Source of the DNA: Chrysopilus asiliformis
Lineage: Eukaryota; Arthropoda; Insecta; Diptera; Rhagionidae
NCBI GenBank assembly: GCA_964034945.1
Contig: OZ035961.1
Location: 29,427,684-29,491,683 of the forward strand
Length of the DNA: 64,000 nucleotides
Direction: 5' to 3'
This document shows, in pieces, positions 25,000 through 35,800 of the stretch. Made by a program: the position numbers and the translations under genes. The notes below the pieces were generated by a model, which had not been told where the DNA came from, made no database searches, and was given only the letters and a program-made list of their open reading frames with translations. The number at the start of each line of letters is the position of its first letter. Position 1 is the first letter of the stretch.

Positions 25000-25700
25000 T
25001 TCGAAAGGATTGAGCTAGAAGATTTGTATAGTTCCGTTTCTCGTAAATGGCTAGGCTAAGTTCTTGCCGGGCAAAATTGGATCATTCCTTCCTCCCTCCC
25101 CCACACAAATGAAACAGTTTTTTGCGATTTTATAGAAAACAATGAGTCACATTGAAAAATTAAAAATGTGAAATGTATTTAGAACAGAATTTTACATAAC
25201 TCAACCACACATCAAAATCCAGTTGAACCACTCCTTTTGGCTTCCCTCACACAAATTGAATACTTTTTTTATAATTTCTCGGTAAGCTGTATTGAAATGT
25301 TTATTTACCCGTTCGGTACATGTTTTTTTCTATGGGTGTTAACAATAATCTCTATACAAATTAATGATGTCTAAGCTATCAGTATTCATTTAAAACAAAA
25401 AAATAATAAATAAAAATTTTTATTTTTTACAAATACGTCCACTGTAGTCCAGCTTTTTACTCAAAAAATCAAAATTGGGTCACAAATGCACTTAAAGGTG
25501 CACTGAATGAGAACAGAGTGTTGAAAATAAATAAATAATAAGTCAATTCAAATTTTTAACTGCGTTGCCATATGGCATCAAAATACCGAATGGGTTAAGG
25601 TTAAATCTGTTTAGAATATGATTTTACATAACCACTCCATACATCAAAAATCCAAACGGATCACTCCTTTCCCCTTCTCCTCTACAAATGGATTTTTTAA
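25000..25700 (-). repeat. Family B copy interrupted by a piggyBac-like MITE
   Basis: The left part (25,005-25,300) carries 'CCATAACTTTCGAAAGGATT', 'CTAAGTTCTTG' and 'ACATCAAAATCC' segments of family B in minus orientation. The match stops at the MITE (25308-25594). B-family sequence resumes at about 25,600 with 'TTTAGAATATGATTTTACAT', the segment expected next, and runs to 'CATTTTGTCTG'. Confidence 0.65.
25308..25594. mobile_element. piggyBac-like MITE, 287 bp
   Basis: The left end CCCGTTCGGTAC is preceded by TTTA. The right end, read in reverse, is CCCATTCGGTATTTTG and is followed by TTAA (25595-25598). One target copy has apparently mutated from TTAA to TTTA. A subterminal palindrome TGCCATATGGCA lies at 25567-25578. 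The same terminus (TTAACCCTTTCGGTATTTT) occurs at the extreme right edge of the window. Insertion into a family B copy gives independent support for the boundaries. Confidence 0.75.
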
Positions 25701-25722
25701 ATAAACATTTTGTCTGTCATCG

Positions 25723-26015
25723 TAATGTAACTCCGGATTCGCGATCAGCGACCCCGAAAACCCCATAATGCCGATTTTTCACGGGAAAAACGGGAAAAAC
25801 GGGAAAAACGGGAAAAACGGGAAAAAAATATTTGCGTTATCCTTACAGGACCTTCTGTTTCGAATTTTGTAAATCTAACATAGCTAAAAACCTGTTTCTG
25901 GCAACGCAGATCCTTTTGCAAAAAACCGTGTAAAAATCGGTCCAGTAGTTTTTGAGTTTTGTGATCTCAGACAGACCAACAAACAGACAAACATCCATAT
26001 ATAATATATAGATTT
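25723..26015 (+). repeat. Family C repeat copy with five GGGAAAAAC units
   Basis: Contains 'TCGCGATCAGCGACCCCGAA', then five tandem CGGGAAAAA units (about 25,782-25,826), 'TGCGTTATCCTTACAGGACC', a 'GGTCCAGTAGTTTTTGAGTT' segment, a CAGACAGACCAACAAACAG tail and TATATAATATATAGATTTAG. The tail resembles 3' ends of RTE-type LINEs and their SINEs in insects. That is an inference. Confidence 0.65.
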
Positions 26016-27374
26016 AGCTAGTAATTACACATTATGTGATGGGTTAAGAATAATGTGCCCAACATGACCCGAATAGGATTAACCATGGGGAATTTCGTTT
26101 GCAATAATAAACCCTTCACAAATATATACCTCCATTTAATGTCAACACGCAAATATACTACACTTATTGTAGTAACTTTATGGTTGGAAACATGAACCAA
26201 TTTCACATTCTGTAATAGTGCTGCAGGTAAGCATTTGTAATTTCTAACTACTGTACTTTTCATATAGAAGACCAAATAAAAATATTTATACAAACATAAA
26301 CGTCTAAACAAAACTCGTAGTTTTAAATATGATTTCCACACACGTTCTCCATATGTAACGAATATTCTATGAAATTAAAAAAAAAAACATAAACCCACGT
26401 TCGACTAAATATACCAGAAGTGTGTAAATCTATACCTATCTAGATTGATTCTGATATAGAAATTGGTATTCTGAAATTTAACAACTCACTAAATGTGAAT
26501 ACTTACTTCACAAGAATTTTGTTCTATTAAAAGCATGTGTACGTAAACTTTTATGCATGTGTGCCGTGATTGAAGGCGAGACCGTTGCCTATAACGATTA
26601 GTCATGAATATGATGAAAATTTTGAATGAAACCATAATTTACAATTGGTTACCTGACGTCTAAGCACGCGATCCAGTGAAATATAATAAAGTTATTATGG
26701 CTAAAAAGTTTTAGGAATTCACGCCAACCGTGGTGTCAAAATTTCCTGTTTTTCATTCCTGTAACAACATTGATTGAAGGAAACAAAAGGAAAATCAGAA
26801 GAAAAAAAAGAATCCAATAATAGAGTTGGTTGATATTTTAGAATAGGCACCGATGTGAGTAGGCAAGCACTTGAAAGAAAGAAACTTAAACTGTAATATT
26901 CAAATTTAAATTCGTATTTAAAATCCAGAAGCGAAAACTCTTTCACGTCAATTTAACATTTTCCAATTTAATAGGGTGGAATTTTTAAGACTGCTTTGGG
27001 AAAGGTGTATCGGGAATTTCTGGGGGAAGAACGTTTCAAAGGGAAGAACGTGCCCAAGAAGTGTAAAACATACTGACATTTAAAATTTCTTTCCATTAAA
27101 AATGATTTGAATCTGAAATTTTCCAATAATAATTTTTCACTGCGCTCCTTTTTCTCTATTTATTACACAGAGTTAATTAGTAGATTACAATCTGACATGT
27201 GAACAACTTCATGCAAATTAATTGCTTCTGTTACGTTCGAAACAAAATGTGAACACCAGTTATTAAAAATATCCAGCGAAATTAATATTTTGACTAAAAC
27301 GAGTGCATAATTTAAACAATTTTTATTGTTATTCAAATTTTTTTTTATACTCTTTGATATATCATATAGGAGTA
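26016..27374. other. AT-rich DNA, nothing recognised
   Basis: Minus-strand frames at 26018-26341 and 26719-26946 show no domain, start context or repeat match. Confidence 0.4.
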
Positions 27375-28264
27375 GGGGAGACTCGTCCTCGTTGTCACAA
27401 GTACTAGTTGTCACAAGTACTAGTTGTCACAATGGCTATATCTCTTGATTCAGAAATATTTGCGAATCGGTTCTTCGGCAATTTCGAAGCGCACTTTACC
27501 ACTACCAACCGCAGAAAAATCTGAAGAATCTAAAACCCAAGACACATAAGAAGCAGGAAAATAAAGGACTTGAGATATAGAAATGAGTTGTTAACAGCGA
27601 TGGAGACGAAGACAACGAAGAACTCACTCAGAAAAATGGAGGCTAACTCGACGACCTACATACGGCGTAATTGGCCTCGGGCAGGCGCGCGTTCGCCTGC
27701 ATGTGAGTAAGTAAAACTGAGTTGACCCGTGGTCGGAGAAATTCTGAAATTAAGCTACCAGCATGTGAAGTAGGGCATTGGGAGCTGCGCGAGTTGACCT
27801 TAGATAGGTTAACTCTGACCGCTAGCTGGCTTACAGAAACCTCTGTAAGGTCAGAGTTAACCTGACAAAAAGTTGACCTGAACATTTTTCTGAGTGTACT
27901 GTTATGAAACTTGGTCAAGTAGTAAACCCAATGCTGGGTGCGTTCAGTGCATCAAATGCAGACTGTGGGCTCATGATAGATCTGCGGGGCAAAGAGTTTT
28001 TTTTTTGTTACCCCAATTACGCCGGGAATGACCTGTGACAATGAGAACCGCATGTTTTGACAACCAACCACAGCCTTGGGGTAAGTTGTCACAGTAGACT
28101 TAAATTTTTATTACATTATTTTCAGGACGTTATTACTTGAAATTTTAAATAATTTGTACAATTAATGAAGGACGAAAGCTCGAATATATGATTTATGCGT
28201 TTGACTTGGCAATTTTGAAATAAGGATTTTTATGATTTTTGTGACAACTAGGACCAGTCTCCCC
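27375..28264. mobile_element. TIR element with TA target duplication, about 890 bp
   Basis: The left end GGGGAGACTCGTCCTC and right end (reverse) GGGGAGACTGGTCCTA match at about 23 of 25 positions through GTTGTCACAA. TA flanks both ends (27373-27374 and 28265-28266). Two and a half tandem copies of GTTGTCACAAGTACTA start at 27391. A second pair of ends, CACTCAGAAAAATG at about 27,627 and its reverse complement near 27,895, suggests a smaller element of about 270 bp nested inside. No transposase. TA duplication fits Tc1/mariner-like or related elements. Confidence 0.7.
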
Positions 28265-28265
28265 T

Positions 28266-28366
28266 ATATTAGATTTAGTATACCGTTTGTAACGCACCGA
28301 ACCAGTCGTCGGACACAAAAATGAACACAAAAGGATGACAAAAGATTTTGATTTCCGCATGTCCGT

Positions 28367-28407
<41 letters not shown>

Positions 28408-28775
28408 GATCTGTCTGTCTGTCAGTTCGTGAATACCATAACTTTCGAAAAGATTGAGCTAGAGACTTGAAATTTTGTATAGTTACATAGGCTAAGTTCT
28501 TGAACGGTTGAAATCGCACCATTCCTTCCCCCTTCCCCATACAAATTAAATACCTTTCTTCTATTTTCTCGAAAACGGCGCGTTGTATCGAAAAATTAAT
28601 GAAGACGAAATATGTTTAAAATATGATTTTACATAACTAGTCCACACATCAAAATCCAATCGGACCAATCCTACGCCTCTCTTCCATACAAATGGATTTT
28701 TTTCGCGAAAAATTTGTCTGCACTCATATAGAATATTTGATAATTTGCCCCTGGCAATTGTAACTTTTCTTATGT
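28266..28775 (-). repeat. Family B repeat, near complete
   Basis: On the minus strand: head ACATAAGAAAAGTTACAATT and GCCAGGGG, body segments 'ATGTAAAATCATATTTTAAA', 'CGTTTTCGAGAAAATAG' and 'CATTTGTATGG', a (GACA)n array (plus-strand GTCT run at 28,365-28,422), and end ACAAACGGTATACTAAATCT. It abuts the TA-flanked element on its left. Confidence 0.75.
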
Positions 28776-30669
28776 TTTAAATTGTTTTTTTTTTGTGACT
28801 TAATAATTTTGTTAACCTAACCTAATCCTAATGGTAAGTTGTTAGACATGTGCTAATATTACGATTACTTAACGATGTACGTCTGTATATAAACGTTGGT
28901 ATTTTGTTTTAATAAACAGATTACTAAATACGTGATTCAGTACGAGTTAGCAAAGTCATTACATCACAAGAATGATTTAAACAAATATAGTTTTCACGCG
29001 TTGGTACGTGATAAACTTGACACCTGTCATTAAACTTGAGCTAACTTTAAATCTTTAGAAGAACATTGACAAAACCACTTCATTAAGAAACAGAGTAAAA
29101 GGAGATCCCTTATTTCTACCACATTGCTTTTACCCTCAAAAACTTGTAAAACTACCAATCCTTTTGTACAGCTCTGATGTAAGCTGATGGATTTAATGAT
29201 TATTATAACACATAGCTTTATATCTGTATACTATCCGAAAAAGGTATAATCTATATATTAGGCCTTTATTAACACGTGTTCAATTGTTTTATACATACTA
29301 CATCAATTTCATGTCGACGTGGTAATACCGGGATTCCAAATTTACATTTATATGTACATATGTGTACTTCACTTTCCTTGATATTTTGTTGCAAAAGTTG
29401 CCAATTTCTCTATAAGATAGTGTTTATGTTCAATTTAAGGTTAATCCATCAACATAATTTAAATGACTTTGTTTAATATTTAAGACTCGAGTATCCTTTT
29501 CACTTGTGAATACAATTATCTGTCCCACAGAATAGACAAAAAGCATGTGACATATATTAAGCCGCACTGCGAGGTTCATTTTGCTGTAAAATTTACACCA
29601 TTCGAAATTTTACTAACTGAAATACCTCTGAAAATTGAAACATGCCTGTGACTCATAAAATAATCCAATGGCATTGAGAAATTCCTATATGATAACATAT
29701 ATATATCTATTCTAATTTAAGTATATATATATATTGTAATTTAGATACTTAAACAATGACATTGTGTAGATGGCCTACAAGAAACGAGCCATATCCAATT
29801 ATTCAAAACCAGATATTCAAGTGTTACAAACTACTCCCGGAACAAAAGTCTCTTATTTCACAATAAACTACTTTGGATGGAATTCTGGGAATTTGTAGTT
29901 ATGATGAAGGACTCTGATAGCTAAATTCCAACCCGATCTACATAACTTGGGACAAATAGAATAAGTGTCGTAGAGCCACCCATATATTATATCTTTTATA
30001 CTCGCCGTACTTTGAAGAAATCTTTCAACTTTACACAATGTTATATTAAAGATATAACTAACAAAGTTATTTTGCAAGTAGTTCACCTACTAGAATATAG
30101 TAGGAAAAAAAGTGCACAACCATAGATATATATCTACATAGAAATTTTTAAATGATGAAGGGATATGTAAAATGATATAAATCTACATGTGTAAATCGTT
30201 CAAGTCTTGTACTTTCAATTCCCATAAGAGCTGTTATACGAATTTTCCAGTGAATGGTCTTCAGAACACCAGAAATTAGTTGAATGTTTTATGAACTAAA
30301 AACAGGCACACATACTTGTGATACATAACAGAAAGAATCGCCAGTTTATCTGACTTCATCTTGTGAAATATTAATTGGTGCTGGCACAACGACATCGTCG
30401 CTTTTGAAGGATTTTTGATTCTTTCCGGCTGCAAAAAGGAACGTGTTATACGGAGGTGTACACAAAAGTTATTTATGAAGCAATGTCAAAGTCTAGTCAA
30501 ACTTTTTGCAAATGCACTTTGCTAAAGTTTTCTTGTATTTATTGCTGATTCGGATTGTGACAAAATTAAAAGTTTCTATTAGTTAATTAATTCTTGGTAT
30601 CTCATGTTATTTTACCAATCTGTATTTCAGTTATAGAAATTCCCCAAAACGCGACCAAATCTTATTTAA
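28776..30669. other. AT-rich DNA, nothing recognised
   Basis: Contains an ATATATAT tract near 29,697-29,737. The frames at 29276-29476 and 29868-30086 have no domain signature. Confidence 0.4.
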
Positions 30670-31303
30670 TACTATGTTCACACGGACGCAAAATTACGTA
30701 ATTTTGAAGATTTTCGTAATTTTGAACGAAATCTTGCTCGAAATCACGAGATTTCCAGTACATAAACCTGTTTTCAAAATCACTAAAAGTATGCAATTTC
30801 CACAAAATTACGAACGAAATCAAGCAAAAACAATGAATACAACCCTGCATCACTTATTCAGCTCTCTTCAGCACATCAGTTTTGAGAAGTTTTGACATTT
30901 GTGCTGCATTGGAAAAACGGAAATATAAGAAAAAGAAGCCGTGTTCCGCACGCGAAGCGGATATATTAGTAAACAACCTACGCGGGGCGAAAAAAAATTT
31001 ACCTGTTTTTGATGCGATTAGATATGAAATGGAAAATAATTGTTTATTTTCATTACAGATAATTTCCATTTTCGTCTAAAGTGTCTAATTCTGTTTGCAC
31101 ATATTTCCTCGATGTTTTGAATTGTATTATTCATCATATTACTAAAATTCATAGTAATCCTACACAAACTTCCTCGATCCATTTTTGAACTAACGTAGTT
31201 GAAATGTCAAACAAAATTACCTTAACCTCTGTGTGAACACTTTGGTTTAAGATCTAAATCATTTCGCAAAATTACGTGATTTTGCGTCGGTGTGAACATA
31301 GTA
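30670..31303. mobile_element. Harbinger-like TIR element, copy 2 of 2
   Basis: Termini TACTATGTTCACACGGACGC and its reverse complement. Flanks are TAA on the left (30667-30669) and TTA on the right (31304-31306), so the duplication is imperfect here. It is inverted relative to the copy at 5.6 kb and similar along its whole length. The plus-strand frame at 30882-31079 matches the copy 1 peptide (KRKYKKKKPCS, LVNNLRGAKK, DAIRYEMENNCLFSL). It appears to sit next to or within the LINE fragment that starts immediately to its right. Confidence 0.75.
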
Positions 31304-31306
31304 TTA

Positions 31307-32645
31307 GTCAAATCATCATTTTACTGCTGGACCGAATTCAAAAACGTGCGATCCGACTGATTGGAGACAAGTCGTTGACAGATTCATTACCGTCTCTTGA
31401 GCATCGTCGCTTTGTTGGGGTACTCAGCATATTCTATAGATATTTCCATGGGAAATGTTCCACCGAAATTTCCCAACTTATTCCTCTACGGCAGCGATTC
31501 TCAATCTGTGGAGCATATCCAAGACAAAATATTTAAAAAAAGTTTATTAATTGACTGAAAGGAAAGTACATACCCACATACAAATGTTACATTTCGACAT
31601 AATATTTAATAATTAACTTATTAACTTACGCTTGGAGCACAACGAACGCGAAACCAGCGCGAAACCAACGCAACTACAACGCTCTGAACTGTCACGCAGT
31701 GCAAAATTCTAGCGGCAGAGAACAATGGCAGCTCGTGAAGTAGTACAAGTGACATAATATAAAGTGGTATAAACTTGGAAAAATCACAAAAATGGATAAT
31801 TTTGAAGCGATAATTTGCTTTGTTGGTCTTTATCTTTGTTATTTGCACTAAGGCTATCAATTTTTCCTCGAACGACATTTTTCCTACCTCACTTTATGAA
31901 CTGTCAACGCAGAATTCTGCGGCAAAGTTAGAAGTTTGCAAACTTTTGCGTTGCGGTTACGTTGTAGCTGCGTGCTATACGTTCACTGTGCTCACTTCAA
32001 ACAATTTGTGGGAACCAAACTTTTAAGTGACAGTTTCTGCGCCAGTTTCGCGTCGGTTTCGCGTTCATTGTGATTTCAGGGTTAAAACAACTTCTCGCGA
32101 AACCGCAAAAATGACGCAAGAGCAATAAAAAGGCACCGGATTCTTGTTTTGTCAACGCTGAGGATCGGTGTTGCCAAATGTCAATAAATTACTGTTTTCT
32201 TGGTAATTTGTGTTTAAAATTAGGGTAGTAGTGTAGGTTTAGCGCCAAAATACTCAAATTACGTTATTATTGTATACATTTTATTGTATGCAGGGGGGGC
32301 GCGATGACAATTTTGATTGAAAATTGGGCCGCGAATACTGAAAGGTTGAGAAACGCTGCTCTACGGTATGTTTTCTCTCTAGACCCTCTCGTGCAGCTGC
32401 ACGCGCGAACGACTTCTTCCTTAAACGTTTTCGTACAGTAAAGTTTAGGAGTTTCTTCATTCCGCGAACGATAAGAAATTGGAATGATTTACCATCCAAT
32501 GTGTTCCCGCCGGACTATAACCTGCAAAAGTTCAAGCAGAACATAAACCTACATCTCCTTTCGTTATTTAGACCTTCCTGAGCTGTGCTTCCTTCGGAAT
32601 TAAAGAGTCTTCGCTTAAGCTCTGGCTGAAACTATAAAAAAAACA
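31307..32645 (+). mobile_element. LINE 3' fragment, split by a hAT-like element
   Basis: Two pieces of one non-LTR retrotransposon. The first (31,310-31,491) encodes LLDRIQKRAIRLIGD, then SLEHRRFVGVLSIFYRYFHG and KCSTEISQLIPL, a typical LINE C-terminal region. The second (32,367-32,580) encodes FFIPRTIRNWNDLPSNVFPP, then DYNLQKFKQNINLHL, the conserved end of many insect LINE ORFs, followed by a stop and a 3' end GAGCTGTGCTTCCTTCGG ... AGCTCTGGCTGAAACTATAA. The second piece is in a different frame from the first, so the copy is dead. Not closely similar to the LINE at 19.7 kb. Confidence 0.8.
31492..32358. mobile_element. hAT-like element, 867 bp, with perfect 8-bp target duplication
   Basis: CTCTACGG occurs at 31484-31491 and 32359-32366, directly flanking termini CAGCGATTCTCAATC and, in reverse, CAGCGTTTCTCAACC (13 of 15). 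An 8-bp duplication with CAG...TTCTCAA termini is typical of the hAT superfamily. Inside, arms near 31,637-31,675 (GAACGCGAAACCAGCGCG) and 32,038-32,075 (reverse: GAACGCGAAACCGACGCG) form a fold-back of about 440 bp, perhaps a second nested element. No transposase. Confidence 0.88.
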
Positions 32646-32843
32646 TGCACTATTGGTTAAGGACCCACACCACATACATTTGAAACATTTCCGGTGATGT
32701 AAGGCTCACGAATTTAATTTAAATTGATGTTTAAGTTTGTGTTTTAAAGATTTTAATTTTAACATAATCTGATCTGATTTAAACTAAATTTATTTCTAAA
32801 AATTTAACTAAAATGTTTTTATATACAGTTTCTAGTGTTTCTA
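32646..32843. other. AT-rich spacer
   Basis: Short stretch between the LINE 3' end and the next TIR element. Nothing recognised. Confidence 0.35.
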
Positions 32844-34463
32844 CACGCAGAGAAAAAAAATAGTTGTTTTTAACAACTTTTCAATTATTTAGTAATGGCA
32901 AATCGTGACTATCACTTTTGTAGTTGATCTTTATTATAAAGAATAGTTGATCACAATATAAAATTGTAAATAATTACAATAAAATAGTTCTTGCCAGATT
33001 ACATTAGTAGTAAAATTTTATTGCATAATCATTACTTTTAATGATTTTATTATAGATTTAATTTAAAAATAGTTATATTTATTAAAAAACAATTATTTTT
33101 TTATTAAGTCTACTGCGAAATAGTAGAAATTCAGACTCAAAATAATTATTTTGTGTTTGAAATTACTTTAAAATAGTTACTGTGTATTACAAAAGTCGTA
33201 ATTTTCAACTATTTTCTAATCACTGTTATTACAAATTAGTTAAATTATTAGAAAAATAATGATTTTTCAATTATTTTGCCCTGAATTTACTGAAAAACTG
33301 AAACTCAACAGAAAAAGAAACAGAATGTGTTGTGCTACAAAAATATTTTATTTCCAGTAAAAATAACCTTAACAAGGATTTATCACAAAAGAAAAACTCA
33401 AAATCACATTAGCATGAGGATGGCATCACGAGAATCTATATAAAAAGTAGAATGTAAAATGAGAAATTTACTAACAAAAAAAATTACCTTCTGTCGTATT
33501 TCCGTTCTCCTTATGTTTGGCTTTAATTTTATACGAAATTTATGAAAATGCGTGTGTAGACTTTCCCATTTGCTCACGCATTTTATCCAATCATCTTGGA
33601 GATATTTCAAGAATTTCTTATTATTTTCGATTTGTTTGTCTAGTTAAAAAAACTGTATTAGTGCTCTGTGATTTAAAGCAAATATTGTACTTGTTATAGT
33701 TTTTATTCAACAAAATAGCATAAAAATGAATAATACCAGTTAGAGAACACTCCGCTTTCAAATGGTTTGCTTCGCCTGTCTCTTTGTTAGCACAGTTCTT
33801 TAAGATTTTATTTTTCTGGAAAATTGAGGAAGAAACGGATTTTATTTCTAAGTAAAAATGTTGGAAAAATTAAAAAAAGGCAAAAAAATCTTACCGTTGA
33901 ATATAGGATATAGAGATGATAAATCCCAAGAATCTAACAAGACGAATAGGGGATCCAGTGAAGTTTAATCCAACACAATAATCGGCGCACCCTCAGCTGC
34001 TTCTTGATAATCTGACTGTTCCATTTAATGCACTTAAAAAATTCACAACTTTACCACACGAAAACGAGGAGCAAAATGACGCGTCAGTAGAAAGTAGTAA
34101 ATTTTTAATAAATTTGTAATAGATTTTATTACAAATTTGTCATTTTTACTATTATATAATTTTTTTTATTATTTCAAATCTGAAACCTATCATTATGTAG
34201 TTGGAATTAGAGAACTCAACTACAAAACGATAAACAAATAGTACCAAATAGTTATTTGTATTTTAACTATTTGTTATAATTAAAATTGATTATTTTGCTG
34301 TAAACACCGAAATGAGAGCATTTTAGACATGGTTACTATTTCGCACTATTTCTTGACTATTCTTTAACAACTTTAACTATTTTTGGATGTTCATCGAGAT
34401 TCGTAGAATTATCAACATCAACTACCAAAAATAGTAAAATTAACTATTTTTTTTCTCTGAGTG
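32844..34463. mobile_element. TIR element, 1.62 kb, TA target duplication
   Basis: Left end CACGCAGAGAAAAAAAATAG and right end, in reverse, CACTCAGAGAAAAAAAATAG (19 of 20). TA flanks both (32842-32843, 34464-34465). The interior is very AT-rich with recurrent AATAGTT/AACTATT words, giving many possible fold-backs. Frames at 33404-33610 and 33517-33699 show no transposase. Fits a Tc1/mariner-like or other TA-targeting element. Confidence 0.75.
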
Positions 34464-34465
34464 TA

Positions 34466-34889
34466 TGTTTATTCAGTTTAAAATGTGCATAAAAACTCAC
34501 TTTATTTCTTTCCTTACCACAGCATTTTTTTTAGCATGTTTGAGTGAATTTCGTGAATACTTGAAATACAAAAGACAACCAGTTACAAGCGTATTAACAT
34601 GTAATGTACATTAAGCACCAGTTTAAATAGTGAAAACTGAGAAAAACTATTCTATGAAAACTAAATAAATAAACATTGACGATAACGGAAGCGTGAATCG
34701 TATTTGAAACGATTTTTGTGTTGTATTCAAAATCCTGAAATGTATTTGGTTCAAATCCCTTTCGAATTTGATTAAAACTTTTATAGTAACCTCGCGAATG
34801 GAAGCTTGAATTAAAGACATAGAAAGGATTCTTTTTTATACACTTTCTATTAAGTTGATTTGTCGCGCCCTGGCTACCTACCAATGTGT
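34466..34889. other. AT-rich DNA
   Basis: The minus-strand frame at 34594-34884 has no domain. Nothing else seen. Confidence 0.35.
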
Positions 34890-35800
34890 CTATCTCTGGA
34901 ATCTTTGGAACCTCATATCTCCGAAACTATGCAACCTAGGAAGATGAAATTTTGTCACCTTGTGTAGTTCCGGTGACAGTTCAATATTTTTACTACTCCA
35001 TCCTTGTAAGGATAATGGAATGTCCTGTAAGAATATCCTGTAAGAATAAGGGGGTTTTCGGGGTCGCTGATCACGAATTCGGTGTTAGATTTTCAAAATT
35101 CAAAACGAAATATCCTGTAAGGATAACGCAAATATCCTTTTTCCCATTTTTTCCGGGAAAAACTGGATTCAGGGGGGTTTCGGGGTCGCTAATTACGAAT
35201 CCGGTGTTAGATTTTCAAAATTCAAAACGGAAGGTCTTGTAAGCATAACGCAAATATCATTTTTCCCATTTTTTTCGGGGAAAAATGGCATTAGGGGGGT
35301 TTCGGGGTCGCTAATTACGAATCCGGTGTTAGATTTTCGAAATTAGAAACGGAAGGTCCTGTAAGGATGACGTAAACATCCTTTTACCGTCTTTTCCGGG
35401 AAAAACTGGTATTATAGGGTTTTCCGGGTCGCTGGTCACGAATCCGATGTTAGATTTTCAAAACTCGAAGCGGAAAGTCCTGTAGGGATGACGCAAATAT
35501 CCTTTTCCCATTTTTTCCGGGGAAAAATGACATTAGGGGGTTTTTGGGGTCGCTGAATCCGATTCTTACATTTAAAATTCTGTAAGGATAATGGAATGTC
35601 CTGTAAGGATAACGTGAGTATCGGTTTTGCTCACATTTTCCGGGGAAAAAACTCATTTAAGGGTTTTTGGGGCCGCTGACTCCGACTTTGATATTTAAAA
35701 TTCTGTAATGATAACGGAATGTCCTACAAAGATAACGTGAGTTTCCTTTTGCTCAAATTTCCCGCGAAAGATCTTTTCTGGAGGTTCTTGGTAGGCTAAT
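34890..35800 (-). repeat. Family C repeat with six tandem units of about 122 bp
   Basis: The word GGGTCGCT (or GGGCCGCT) recurs at about 35061, 35183, 35305, 35426, 35547 and 35670, spacings 121-123. Each unit carries ACGAATCCGGTGTTAGATTT, CCTGTAAGGATAACGCAAAT, ATCCTTTTTCCCATTTTTTC and CGGGGAAAAA. AAGGATA...TATCCTT inside each unit can form a hairpin. Homologous single or double units occur in copies at 16.7, 25.7 and 37.7 kb, so unit number varies between copies. Frames at 34952-35242 and 35450-35656 are translations of the repeat. Confidence 0.8.

Noticed and set aside
28370..28422. CRISPR-like short regular repeat
   Set aside because: It is a four-base microsatellite without spacers, in a eukaryotic transposon.
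28193..28540. Minus-strand frame with TDRQTDRQ
   Set aside because: Translation of the (GACA)n array in a family B copy.
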